A DNA stretch of 64,000 nt, from the NCBI GenBank assembly GCA_964453525.1, contig CAYVOV010000008.1, positions 77,533-141,532 on the forward strand, written 5' to 3'. The DNA comes from CAYVOV01 sp964453525 (GTDB lineage: Bacteria; Chloroflexota; Dehalococcoidia; Dehalococcoidales; UBA2162). The stretch's first letter is position 1. The number at the start of each line of letters is the position of its first letter. A program made the translations under genes and the position numbers. This document shows positions 1-7,638 of the stretch, piece after piece. The notes under the pieces were generated by a model that was not told where the DNA came from, searched no databases, and worked only from the letters and a program-made list of their open reading frames with translations.

Positions 1-1
1 C

Positions 2-1108
2 GAGAAGGTTACTCCCGAAGCGATTAATTATATGGCAATACATGCCCGCGGACTGATTTGTATGCCGGTTACCGGTGAGCGGCTCGATGAGCTGAAGATA
101 CCGATGATGGCGAGTAATAATACCTCGAAATTCGGTACGGCATTTACGGTATCCGTTGAAGCTAAACACGGTACAAGCACCGGTATTTCAGCGGGGGACA
201 GGGCAAAAACAGTACAGGCGATTATCGACTCGAAAACAAGGCCGGATGATTTAGTAATGCCGGGGCATATGTTCCCGCTGCGAGCCAAGGATGGAGGTGT
301 TCTGAAACGTGCCGGGCAGACGGAGGCAACAGTTGATTTATCAAGACTGGCCGGACTGTATCCAGCCGGGGTCTGCTGTGAAATCATGAATGATGACGGC
401 ACGATGGCGAGGCTGCCTCAGCTTGAAGTGCTGGCTGAGAAGTTAGACCTCAAAATTGTAAGCGTGGCTGACCTCATCGCCTATCGCAGGCGCCATGAGA
501 AACTTGTACATAGAGTAACCGAGACAACGATACCAACCAGATATGGTGAGTTTACTGCGATTGCTTATAAGAGCGATATCGACCCCGATGAACACGTAGC
601 TCTTATTATGGGTGATATATCTGGGGAAGAGCCGGTGCTCGTCCGGGTCCACAGCGAATGTATTACCGGCGAAGTATTCGGCAGTCTGCGCTGTGACTGC
701 GGTGAGCAGTTTAATCTGGCAATGCAGCGTATCGCAAACGAAGGCCGTGGTGTATTGCTCTATATGAGGCAGGAAGGAAGAGGCATCGGTTTTCACAACA
801 AACTCCGCGCCTATGCACTCCAGGATAACGGCATGGATACCGTAGAAGCAAACGTATCCCTGGGATTTGCCCCGGACCTTCGCGACTATGGTATCGGCGC
901 TCAAATCCTTGTTGACCTTGGTTTGCATGAAATCAGGTTTCTGACAAACAATCCAAAGAAAATAGTCGCTTTCCAAGGCTATGGCCTGGAGGTCGTGGAG
1001 CAGATACCGATTATGGCTACACCCAATCCGCACAATATCCATTATCTGGAAACAAAGAAGAATAAAATGGGGCACCTGCTTGAAATACCGGAGGTCGACT
1101 CAAAATAA
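2..1108 (+). CDS. ribBA: Bifunctional DHBP synthase / GTP cyclohydrolase II, 5'-partial
   Basis: Makes two riboflavin precursors in the cytoplasm. The N-terminal RibB half converts ribulose 5-phosphate to 3,4-dihydroxy-2-butanone 4-phosphate. The C-terminal RibA half opens GTP. The reading frame is open to the left window edge and begins EKVTPEAINYMAIHARGLIC, a mid-RibB sequence, so roughly the first 50 residues lie outside and the internal ATG at 32 is not the start. RibB ends with the HxxxRxTExx-like region near 490. RibA shows the zinc-ligand motif CxxGxxFGSLRCDCG at about 660-710 and the RQEGRGIGFHNK GTP-binding motif at about 768-805. ribH follows 45 bases later, so this is the end of a rib operon. 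Identification is firm; only the true start is unseen. Confidence 0.96.
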   Translation, partial: EKVTPEAINYMAIHARGLICMPVTGERLDELKIPMMASNNTSKFGTAFTVSVEAKHGTSTGISAGDRAKTVQAIIDSKTRPDDLVMPGHMFPLRAKDGGVLKRAGQTEATVDLSRLAGLYPAGVCCEIMNDDGTMARLPQLEVLAEKLDLKIVSVADLIAYRRRHEKLVHRVTETTIPTRYGEFTAIAYKSDIDPDEHVALIMGDISGEEPVLVRVHSECITGEVFGSLRCDCGEQFNLAMQRIANEGRGVLLYMRQEGRGIGFHNKLRAYALQDNGMDTVEANVSLGFAPDLRDYGIGAQILVDLGLHEIRFLTNNPKKIVAFQGYGLEVVEQIPIMATPNPHNIHYLETKKNKMGHLLEIPEVDSK

Positions 1109-1153
1109 CTATAACAGTAAAGACTGTATCACCCCTGAAATAAGGAGGAAATG

Positions 1154-1621
1154 ATGGGCAAGCTACTTGAAGGTGTACTGCTGGGAAAAGGACTCAAAAT
1201 AGCGATGGTTGTATCTCGTTTTAACGAGTTTGTTACAAACAAACTTCTGGAGGGCGCTCAGGACGCTCTATTGCGTCATGATGTCAGCCAGGATGATATT
1301 GATGTTGCCTGGGTACCGGGTTCCTTTGAGATTCCTCTGGTAGCCCAGAAACTGGCGCAGACGAATAGATATGACGCTGTTATCTGCCTTGGGGCTATAA
1401 TCCGCGGAGCGACACCCCACTTCGAATACATTGCTGCCGAGGTAACAAAGGGAATTGCCCAGGCTGGCCTGAGTACCGGGGTGCCGGTTATTTTCGGGGT
1501 AATTACGTCTGACACGCTGGAGCAGGCAATCGAACGTGCCGGGACCAAATCAGGTAACAAAGGCTTTGACGCTGCGGTGAGCGCTATCGAAATGGCTAAC
1601 CTGATGAAGAACGTGGCTTAG
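1154..1621 (+). CDS. ribH: 6,7-dimethyl-8-ribityllumazine synthase
   Basis: Condenses 5-amino-6-ribitylamino-uracil with the butanone phosphate made by RibB, the penultimate riboflavin step; the family forms hollow capsids or pentamers. Landmarks are VVSRFNEFVTNKLLEGA near the N-terminus, WVPGSFEIP for substrate binding, and CLGAIIRGATPHFEYI with the catalytic His, followed by PVIFGVIT. At 155 residues it is the normal family length. Two ATGs lie in tandem at 1151 and 1154. The AAGGAGG at 1142-1148 is 5 bases from the second and only 2 from the first, so 1154 is preferred. It lies 45 bases after ribBA and is surely cotranscribed with it. Confidence 0.96.
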   Translation: MGKLLEGVLLGKGLKIAMVVSRFNEFVTNKLLEGAQDALLRHDVSQDDIDVAWVPGSFEIPLVAQKLAQTNRYDAVICLGAIIRGATPHFEYIAAEVTKGIAQAGLSTGVPVIFGVITSDTLEQAIERAGTKSGNKGFDAAVSAIEMANLMKNVA

Positions 1622-1689
1622 CATGCAAAGGACCGGAAGACACTCAGCCTAAGCCTTCATACGCTGCTTAACACAGCAGGATACCGACT

Positions 1690-1944
1690 TCAGTCAGTAA
1701 CCTTGTATACTTTGTCTCCTCTCCTCACCCTGTCGCTAACTTTTATACCCACAGCTTCTCCGGCTTTTGCTTCGTCAACGTCAACATTGTTAATCTGCAT
1801 TGACTCAACGGTCATCTCCATGTCTGTGGTATGACCTGCGATATGAATTGTGTCACCCTTTTTCAGAGACGCTGTCAGTTCGATGCCGGCAACAACGGGT
1901 CTGGCAAAGAAGTCAGAGACCTTTCCGATTTCAACCTCAGGCAT
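1690..1944 (-). CDS. Small EF-Tu domain-2-like protein (translation elongation factor-like)
   Basis: An 84-residue beta-barrel-type protein that resembles the second domain of translational GTPases. It shows the alternating KGDTIHIAGHTTDMEMTVESM core, then INNVDVDEAKAGEAVGIKVSD, which mirrors the 'V..A.AG..VGI.L' signature of EF-Tu and IF2 domain 2. There is no GTPase domain. Stand-alone proteins of this kind are known in several bacteria and archaea, but the function is unknown; RNA or ribosome binding would be a guess. The start is supported by GGGGGAT just upstream. It is a monocistronic gene convergent with ribH, with its own near-consensus promoter (see 1991-2019). Confidence 0.8.
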   Translation of the reverse strand: MPEVEIGKVSDFFARPVVAGIELTASLKKGDTIHIAGHTTDMEMTVESMQINNVDVDEAKAGEAVGIKVSDRVRRGDKVYKVTD

Positions 1945-1990
1945 TTGGACATCCCCCTTTATTCCGAATTATTGTTTTAATTTTTAGAAT

Positions 1991-2019
1991 AGTATATGCC
2001 ATACAATCATCCAAATCAA
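1991..2019 (-). promoter_or_regulatory. Sigma-70-type promoter for the EF-Tu domain-2-like gene
   Basis: Read on the minus strand: TTGATT (2019-2014), a 17-base spacer, TATACT (1996-1991). It lies about 50 bases upstream of the start at 1944. Confidence 0.6.
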
Positions 2020-2036
2020 GATAATTCACATAGGGG

Positions 2037-2229
2037 TTCTTCTCAATCTTAGTTGGAGACCCTTCGACAAGCTCAAGGTGAGTGGGAATGCATGCCCTGT
2101 AGTGAGTTAAGTCGAATTACGCTCATGGTGAGTAGTTAGCCTGTCCTGAGCGAAGCCGAAGGAAACCACAGCGGCGAAAGAAATATTGATATTCATTGTT
2201 GCCTGTGCAACCATGATTAAGTAAAAGGC
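2037..2229 (+). repeat. MITE-like palindromic repeat, copy 1 of 3
   Basis: About 190 bases bounded by imperfect terminal inverted repeats: TCTCAATCTTAGTTG at the left, CAACCATGATTAAG at the right. It also has inner arms CCTTCGACAAGCTCA and CCTGAGCGAAGCCGAAGG, so one strand can fold along most of its length. Copies lie at 4661-4830 and, inverted, at 49767-49935. It holds no ORF. The pattern fits a non-autonomous mobile element or a large REP-like unit. No transposase is seen in the window. Confidence 0.75.
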
Positions 2230-2243
2230 ACATAGCTCAACCT

Positions 2244-2272
2244 TTGACACCTTTTCAAACGTGACCTATAAT
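2244..2272 (+). promoter_or_regulatory. Perfect-consensus promoter (TTGACA-N17-TATAAT)
   Basis: TTGACA at 2244-2249, a 17-base spacer, TATAAT at 2267-2272. Transcription should begin near 2279, giving a short leader before the TTG start at 2303. It lies just outside the repeat element. Confidence 0.8.
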
Positions 2273-2302
2273 TAGGGCAATTGTAATTACGGAGGGTTTG
2301 AT

Positions 2303-2524
2303 TTGGCAGACGAAGACGACGTGAATGAGGGACAACTGGCAGAAATTCAACGAATCAATCAGCGTCTGGATATGTTTGACCAGCGCCTTGATAATATCGA
2401 TTCCATGGTAACTGCGGTTGCCGAGCGGGTGATGAGCCAGCTTGTTACTCTTATTATAACCTGCCCCCACTGCGGTAAGGATATCGAGGTAGCCGTAATC
2501 GGCAGCCAGAAACCAAGGCGGTAG
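2303..2524 (+). CDS. Small coiled-coil protein with C-terminal CPHC zinc-knuckle
   Basis: A 73-residue protein. The N-terminal half is an acidic, heptad-rich helix (IQRINQRLDMFDQRLDNIDSM) that could form a coiled coil. The C-terminal half carries CPHCGKDIEV, a single CxxC half-knuckle that could bind zinc if the protein dimerises. The start is TTG at 2303, set by GGAGGG at 2291-2296; no ATG is available at the N-terminus. A perfect promoter lies upstream and a strong hairpin after the stop, so it is an independent transcription unit. I do not recognise the family and assign no function. Confidence 0.75.
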   Translation: MADEDDVNEGQLAEIQRINQRLDMFDQRLDNIDSMVTAVAERVMSQLVTLIITCPHCGKDIEVAVIGSQKPRR

Positions 2525-2551
2525 CATTCAAACATTGATACCGGAAAGGTA

Positions 2552-2579
2552 ACCGCTGATAACATGAGTTATCAGCGGT
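2552..2579 (+). terminator. Perfect 12-bp stem terminator-like hairpin
   Basis: ACCGCTGATAAC, loop ATGA, GTTATCAGCGGT, followed by ATTTATGT. The stem is strong and the U-tract weak. It lies 27 bases after the zinc-knuckle gene and before the symporter. Confidence 0.65.
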
Positions 2580-2633
2580 ATTTATGTCTGGCGCTGGTAT
2601 TGAAAATACAAAGAACCTGAAAAGGATCACCAT

Positions 2634-4007
2634 ATGCTTGAGTTCACAATCATAATAGTGTATTTCCTGGGCATGATTGCTCTGGGATTACTCAGCCGAA
2701 AAAAGTCCAGAGAAGCCGATGATTTCTTTGTTGCCGGCAGGAAAGGTTCATCACTATTCATTACCGGTTCATTAATGGCAACAATAATCGGCGGTTCAGC
2801 AATACTGGTCACCAGCAGGCTCAGCTTTATTCAGGGATTAACCGGCATATGGTGGTTGCTGGTGGGGAGTATCGGATTGTTAATCCTGGGAATATTCCTC
2901 GCCAGAAAGGTAAGGAATTTCGGTCTTTACACTCTCCCCGAACTCGTAGAAAAGCAATATGATAAAAGAGTATCACTGGCCGGTTCCATCCTTATAGTAA
3001 TCGCCTGGATAGGCATTATCGGCGCTCAAATAATCGCCGCCGGAGACATAATGAGCACCCTGGGAATCGGCAGCAAACTACTCTGGATGGTGATATTCAC
3101 TGGAGTTTTTCTTGTTTATACGCTGCTTGGCGGCCAGCATGCCATTATCCGGACGGACACAATACAGGCAGTAATAATCTTTGCCGGAATCTTTGCCGCC
3201 CTGGCACTTGTCATGGTAAATCTGGGAGGGATAAGCGGCCTGACAGATAACCTCCCGGCAGAACAGTTTTCTTTTCCGCTCAGCGCCACGTTCGACGGAT
3301 ACGAGCTTGTAAAATTACTTTTGCTTGTCGGACTTACCTATGTTGTCGGCCCGGATATGTACTCGAGGTTGTTCTGCGCCCGGGATAGCCGGGTGGCGCG
3401 TACTTCCGTCCTATGGACAGCCCTGCTTATTATCCCGGTTGCCCTGGCAATTACTGTGATTGGCATGGGAGCGTCCGTACTATTCCCCGAAATATCACCG
3501 GGACAGGCTTTCCCTACAATAATCAAAGAGGTACTGCCGCCGTTTGTCGGCGGCATAGTGCTCGCTGCCTTACTCTGTGCTTTTATGTCTTCGGCTGATA
3601 CAACACTCTTAACCGCCAGCACGATATTGAGTGCCGATATAATCGGGCAGCTAAAACCCTCACTCGGTAAGGAGGGAGTACTCACTATTTCCCGCTGGGG
3701 AATTGTGGTACTGGGAATTGCATCCCTGGGTCTGGCTTTATACCTTGGTAATATCGTAAACGCTATCCTCTTTGCCTATACCGTTTACACCGGCGGCCTG
3801 ATAATGCCGATACTGGCAGGCTTTTATAAAAACCTGTTTAAGGTGACTCCGGCAGGAGCGCTGGTAGCAATCATCAGCGGCGGGGGAACCGCCCTAGCCA
3901 GCAAGCTACTCGACATAAAGTACCTGGATGTAGGCAGCCTGTTTATCAGCCTGCTGCTTCTTTTCGCAGTAAGCTTTATCGAAAACAGATTGAAAGCAGG
4001 GAAATAA
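2634..4007 (+). CDS. Sodium:solute symporter (SSS) family transporter
   Basis: A 457-residue inner-membrane protein almost wholly made of hydrophobic segments, about 12-13 helices, as expected for the SSS family (PutP/PanF/SglT-like). Family landmarks are the N-terminal LGLLSRKKSREADDFFVAGR segment, the TLLGGQHAIIRTDTIQA stretch in the middle, and SSADTTLLTASTILSADI, which holds the Ser/Thr cluster contributing to the Na2 site. It should couple Na+ entry to uptake of a small organic solute; the substrate cannot be read from sequence. The ATG at 2634 has a weak AGGA upstream. It ends 75 bases before a tRNA with its own promoter. Confidence 0.9.
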   Translation: MLEFTIIIVYFLGMIALGLLSRKKSREADDFFVAGRKGSSLFITGSLMATIIGGSAILVTSRLSFIQGLTGIWWLLVGSIGLLILGIFLARKVRNFGLYTLPELVEKQYDKRVSLAGSILIVIAWIGIIGAQIIAAGDIMSTLGIGSKLLWMVIFTGVFLVYTLLGGQHAIIRTDTIQAVIIFAGIFAALALVMVNLGGISGLTDNLPAEQFSFPLSATFDGYELVKLLLLVGLTYVVGPDMYSRLFCARDSRVARTSVLWTALLIIPVALAITVIGMGASVLFPEISPGQAFPTIIKEVLPPFVGGIVLAALLCAFMSSADTTLLTASTILSADIIGQLKPSLGKEGVLTISRWGIVVLGIASLGLALYLGNIVNAILFAYTVYTGGLIMPILAGFYKNLFKVTPAGALVAIISGGGTALASKLLDIKYLDVGSLFISLLLLFAVSFIENRLKAGK

Positions 4008-4036
4008 CAGGGAAATTTGTCAGTGTGTTTGCCTGT

Positions 4037-4066
4037 TTGACTCTGAATAAGAATATTTGATAGAAT
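4037..4066 (+). promoter_or_regulatory. Promoter of tRNA-Val
   Basis: TTGACT at 4037-4042, an 18-base spacer, TAGAAT at 4061-4066, about 17 bases before the mature tRNA 5' end. Confidence 0.55.
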
Positions 4067-4082
4067 TATTCTTGTTCTACGG

Positions 4083-4156
4083 GGGCGGTTAGCTCAGTTG
4101 GTTAGAGCACTGCGTTGACATCGCAGAGGTCGCAAGTTCAACTCTTGCACCGCCCA
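4083..4156 (+). tRNA. tRNA-Val (anticodon GAC)
   Basis: A complete 74-base cloverleaf. The acceptor GGGCGGT pairs with ACCGCCC. The D arm is GCTC...GAGC. The anticodon arm is CTGCG-TTGACAT-CGCAG, giving anticodon GAC, which reads GUC and GUU. The T arm is GCAAG-TTCAACT-CTTGC. The discriminator is A, and CCA is not encoded. Confidence 0.97.
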
Positions 4157-4444
4157 TTTTCTGAGAGTAAGTTAAGCACACCCGATATAAACGAAGTGCT
4201 TCAACTTCTCTTGTCTCCTACTCTAACCGAACAATTACGGCTCCGCCGTTTAGACAATAATACTCTGTTTGACACCTACATTAACGAACTTAGGCTGAGG
4301 AATCTATCACCCTATTACATTCAAAAGGTATGGGAATTACTGCGTGTATTTAAAGACTACTTAAATGGAGAACAACCCACACCACAGCTTGCTAAATCAT
4401 TCTTGTCTCAGTATGTCAACCATAAGCAAAATACAGCCGCGTAA
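4157..4444 (+). pseudogene. Truncated tyrosine recombinase (integrase) N-terminal fragment
   Basis: The frame is open from inside the tRNA to a stop at 4444. Its translation, from STPDINEVLQLLLSP on, contains LFDTYINELRLRNLSPYYI and then VFKDYLNGEQPT. This matches the SAM-like core-binding domain that starts phage-type integrases ('L..YI..LR.RNLSP.TI..Y...L..F..YL'). The catalytic domain with R-H-R-Y is absent; nothing recognisable follows in any frame. A normal integrase is over 250 residues. The position directly 3' of tRNA-Val is the classic attachment site of integrative elements, so I read this as the stub left after an element decayed or excised. There is no clear start codon or RBS. 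Confidence 0.6.
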
Positions 4445-4660
4445 ATATTATCGATTGACTGATGCAGGATACTCCACCGGCGATTCCGAATGGGATAATC
4501 CACAATCTACCCTATACGGCTAGAGATAATCCATTTCTCGTTACTGTGGATGGATTATATCTTCGACTCTCATGAGATTATCTGAACACCCAAGCTTTTG
4601 TTACCCTACAGTTTGCTTGATTGTTGTCTTAGTAGATTTAGTGTAATTTCCCGTAGCAAG

Positions 4661-4830
4661 ATTCTGCTCAATCTTAGTTGGAGACCCTACGACAAGCTCA
4701 GGGTGAGCGGGAATGAATACCGCTCATGGTGAGCCATTAGCCTGTCCTGAGCGAAGCCGAAGGAAACCATAGTGGCGAGAGAAATATAGATATTTATTGT
4801 TGTCTGTACAACCAAGATTAAGTAAAAGGC
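4661..4830 (+). repeat. MITE-like palindromic repeat, copy 2 of 3
   Basis: Same element as at 2037-2229 and in the same orientation. The termini CTCAATCTTAGTTG and CAACCAAGATTAAG are inverted repeats of each other. It is about 20 bases shorter in the middle than copy 1. The AT-rich stretch 4445-4660 before it holds no gene that I can support. Confidence 0.75.
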
Positions 4831-4844
4831 GTAGCAATATCAGC

Positions 4845-4873
4845 TTGACATCTGCAGTTGATATTTATAGACT
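4845..4873 (+). promoter_or_regulatory. Sigma-70-type promoter upstream of the sugar-acid island
   Basis: TTGACA at 4845-4850, a 17-base spacer, TAGACT at 4868-4873. It starts 15 bases after the end of the repeat copy and could drive the gene at 5016. Confidence 0.55.
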
Positions 4874-4903
4874 ATACGCACCTATCAAGTGTGTGTAAAT
4901 TAG

Positions 4904-4984
4904 GTGAGATGCCCGCACTGTCGGGCCGAGAATCCTAAGAAACCGAAGCTCTACATCGAGTGCGGTAAATCATTGATTATCTAA
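4904..4984 (+). pseudogene. Zinc-ribbon micro-ORF, probably a gene remnant
   Basis: A 26-codon frame from GTG 4904 to TAA 4984, reading VRCPHCRAENPKKPKLYIEC and then GKSLII. The spacing CxxC...CxxC-like (CPHC and a degraded ECG) matches the N-terminal zinc ribbon ('M.CP.C...NP...KFC..CG') found on many adenylate-cyclase or signalling proteins, with the third Cys lost to Tyr. There is no RBS, and nothing follows that would complete such a protein. I take it as the stub of a deleted gene; a leader peptide is less likely. Confidence 0.4.
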
Positions 4985-5015
4985 TTCCGAATCTGCTGCT
5001 TAAGGGAGTAACAAT

Positions 5016-6113
5016 ATGAAAGTAATAGAGATGCGTACTACAGCATTATCCCTTCCAAAAGAACCCGATGATGGCCCCGGGATTGTGAAAAACCCGGTGA
5101 TTGTAGAGTTAAAGACAGATGACGGACTGGAGGGATACGGCCTTGCCTACGCTTTCAATGATTTCCAGGTAAATTCACTCAAAGCGAGTATAGATGACCT
5201 GGAGCAGGTGGCAATCGGGCAGGATATCTCCCGCTGGGCGGCTACATGGACAGACCTCCATGCTGCTTTGAGACATGCAGGGCAATGGGGTGGGTATGGA
5301 CTGAATGCCATCGCTGCCATTGACACAGCCTTCTGGGACCTGAGAGCAAAGGCGCTGAAATTACCTTTAGCCCGTTTACTCGGTGGCTTCAGAGATAGGG
5401 TGCCGGCTTACGCCAGTAACTGGTTACACAGTTCTTTGAGTATAGATAAATTACAGGCACAGGCTTCTTGGCTGGTGGGACAGGGCTTCCGCGCAATGAA
5501 GATGAAGATGGGTGGCAGAACGCACAAAGAAAATGTTACCAGATTTAAAGCGGTCCGTGAAGCAGTTGGTGAAGATGTCGATATTATGGTAGAAGGTCAC
5601 TGGTCATGGACAGTATCGGAGGCTATCAGAATAGGACGAGCCCTTGAGCCTTATAATCCGTACTGGCTGGAGGACCCTATAGGAATTCACCAGGGTAGAA
5701 TTTCGATGGAGGACACGGCGGCTCTGGCGCAGGTGGCCGCAGCCCTGGATGTGCCGGTCGCTGCCGGGGAGACCTTTTCTACCAAATACGGTTTTCGCCG
5801 TATCGTGGAGAGCAAGGCTGTGGATATTGTTATTGTCGACGTATTACGGGCCGGCGGTATAACCGAGTGGATGAAAATCGCTGCCCTCATGGAAGCTTAT
5901 AACTTGCCCGTTGCCAGCCACTGTTTGCATGATATATCCCTGCCTGTTATTGCAGGTATTCCCAATGGACTTATCGTTGAGTACATGCCATGGTGGGACG
6001 TAATCTACAAGGAACCACCCAGGGTAGTTGATGGCTACTTCCAGGTATCGGACAAACCGGGTATAGGGCTTGAGCTGGACCCCAAGGTGCTTGAGAAGTA
6101 TAAAATAGCCTGA
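5016..6113 (+). CDS. Mandelate racemase / muconate lactonizing enzyme family protein
   Basis: A 365-residue enolase-superfamily enzyme: an alpha/beta capping domain, then a TIM barrel using Mg2+ to abstract a proton alpha to a carboxylate. The KxK base motif is in FRAMKMKMGG. The metal ligands lie in IMVEGHW, WLEDPIG and AAGETF. The Asp-His dyad is present (IVIVDVLRAGG and VASHCLHD). The first metal ligand is Glu, where Asp is usual, with His two residues on. This suggests a sugar-acid dehydratase or an epimerase; which one cannot be read from sequence. A good RBS precedes ATG 5016, which follows a zinc-ribbon remnant. Neighbours include a second paralogous subgroup member (7639), a LarA-like racemase and a UxuA-like dehydratase, which fits sugar-acid catabolism. 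Confidence 0.88.
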   Translation: MKVIEMRTTALSLPKEPDDGPGIVKNPVIVELKTDDGLEGYGLAYAFNDFQVNSLKASIDDLEQVAIGQDISRWAATWTDLHAALRHAGQWGGYGLNAIAAIDTAFWDLRAKALKLPLARLLGGFRDRVPAYASNWLHSSLSIDKLQAQASWLVGQGFRAMKMKMGGRTHKENVTRFKAVREAVGEDVDIMVEGHWSWTVSEAIRIGRALEPYNPYWLEDPIGIHQGRISMEDTAALAQVAAALDVPVAAGETFSTKYGFRRIVESKAVDIVIVDVLRAGGITEWMKIAALMEAYNLPVASHCLHDISLPVIAGIPNGLIVEYMPWWDVIYKEPPRVVDGYFQVSDKPGIGLELDPKVLEKYKIA

Positions 6114-6236
6114 TTCATAAATTATGCCATACAGGTCTAACTTAGGCAGATATCACGATAAAGTAGTTTTTGGAATCAAGTCACTTCCCGTTTGTTTATG
6201 AATATAGCGTTAACGAATGCAAATGGAGATCAGAGA

Positions 6237-7472
6237 ATGAGTATTATCAGCGTACCACAGCAAGCATGGTATAAAACAGCTGAACTAAAACTTACCCTGC
6301 CTGATGAATGGGATGTCAAGATGTATCACATGGCTGGCTATAACCGACCCGCTTTGAAATCCCATGAGATTAAGGCTGCCCTGGACAATCCAGCCGACAC
6401 GTTAACTATCAAGGAACTGGCCAGGGACAGGAATGAAGTCGTTATAATCTTTGACGACCAGACGAGAATTACCCGTCCGGCTCCCATTGTACCGCATATA
6501 CTGGAAGAGCTGGCTGAGGCCGGTATTAACGAAAACAATATACGGTTCATCTGCGCATTAGGTATGCACGGCGCAATGAACCGTTCCGATTTTGCCAAGA
6601 AGCTTGGTGAAGAAGTTGTCTCCAAATATCGCGTTTACAACCATAACCCCTTTGCCACCGGAACGTTTGTCGGTACTACTGAACTCTTTAAAACTCCCGT
6701 CTACATCAACGAGGAAGTAATGTCCTGTGACCTGAGAATAGCTATTACAGGATGCGTTCCTCATCCCGGTGCAGGCTTCGGCGGTGGCGGAAAAATAGTC
6801 CTGCCGGGCATCGCTTCCTATGAGACTATTAAATATCACCACTCGCAAACCCCGAGACCTTCAGAGGGCCAACGAAGTACTGGTAGCAAGATGGGTAAAA
6901 TAGAAAATAACGACTTTCGCGACGATTGTGACCAGGCTGCTGACCTGGCTAAAATCGATTTTGGAATAACAGCCATCGTCAACGAATGGGGAGATTCCGT
7001 ATCCATCTATGCAGGCACTCTACGAGCATCTCATGCAAGGGCAGTCGAGGAGGCCAGGAATCACTATCGTACTCCAAGAGTAACCGGTATGGATGTCGTC
7101 ATTACCAATACCTATGCTAAGGTTAATGAATCAAGTATCGGCATGGATGCGGCTTTACCAGCCGTAAATGCAAGTGGCGGGGATATAGTCCTCATCGCCA
7201 ATGCTCCCGAGGGACAGATTACCCACTACCTGGGCAGCCCTTTCGGAAAGATAATTTCGGCAAAAAGACCACAACGGGGACTGCCTGAAAATATCAATAA
7301 CCTGATTGTTTATAATGAGTTTCCCCATCCTGGGAGTAGCTGGTTTGCCGAAGATAAAAAGATACTGTATATGAACAAGTGGGAGGACGTTATTAAATTC
7401 CTGATGCAGTCCCACGGGGCTGGAACCAAGGTAGCTGTGTTCCCCGATGCTACCAATCAATATATCGCATGA
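6237..7472 (+). CDS. LarA-family (DUF2088) nickel-pincer racemase-like protein
   Basis: Resembles lactate racemase LarA, which uses a nickel-pincer nucleotide (NPN) for hydride-transfer racemisation or epimerisation of 2-hydroxy acids. From the ATG at 6237 the key residues fall close to those of characterised LarA: FDDQTR with D74 and R77, ALGMHG with H111, PHPGAG with H176, GGGK with K186 (the lysine bound to the pincer), and YHH at 200-202. The substrate is probably a sugar acid or lactate-like compound, given the neighbours; this is inference. An upstream in-frame TTG (6192) has no RBS, while GGAG at 6225-6228 favours 6237, giving 411 residues. No larB, larC or larE for NPN synthesis is in the window. 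Confidence 0.85.
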   Translation: MSIISVPQQAWYKTAELKLTLPDEWDVKMYHMAGYNRPALKSHEIKAALDNPADTLTIKELARDRNEVVIIFDDQTRITRPAPIVPHILEELAEAGINENNIRFICALGMHGAMNRSDFAKKLGEEVVSKYRVYNHNPFATGTFVGTTELFKTPVYINEEVMSCDLRIAITGCVPHPGAGFGGGGKIVLPGIASYETIKYHHSQTPRPSEGQRSTGSKMGKIENNDFRDDCDQAADLAKIDFGITAIVNEWGDSVSIYAGTLRASHARAVEEARNHYRTPRVTGMDVVITNTYAKVNESSIGMDAALPAVNASGGDIVLIANAPEGQITHYLGSPFGKIISAKRPQRGLPENINNLIVYNEFPHPGSSWFAEDKKILYMNKWEDVIKFLMQSHGAGTKVAVFPDATNQYIA

Positions 7473-7638
7473 TAATAACTCCGTAATCACAAGGGCAAAA
7501 ATCCACACTCTTTTAATCCATATTTTTCTACCCGTCATTTTATTTATTCAATAATCTACATCTCCGTTTACTTCATCTTTCTGATTACCTCCCTGGGGAA
7601 TGTCGTTATCATCCCTGATTCCGGTAAGTATTACAGCT

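Noticed and set aside
443..1075. 210-codon minus-strand frame opposite ribBA
   Set aside because: It lies wholly within the RibA domain coding region, with no RBS and no protein-like motif.
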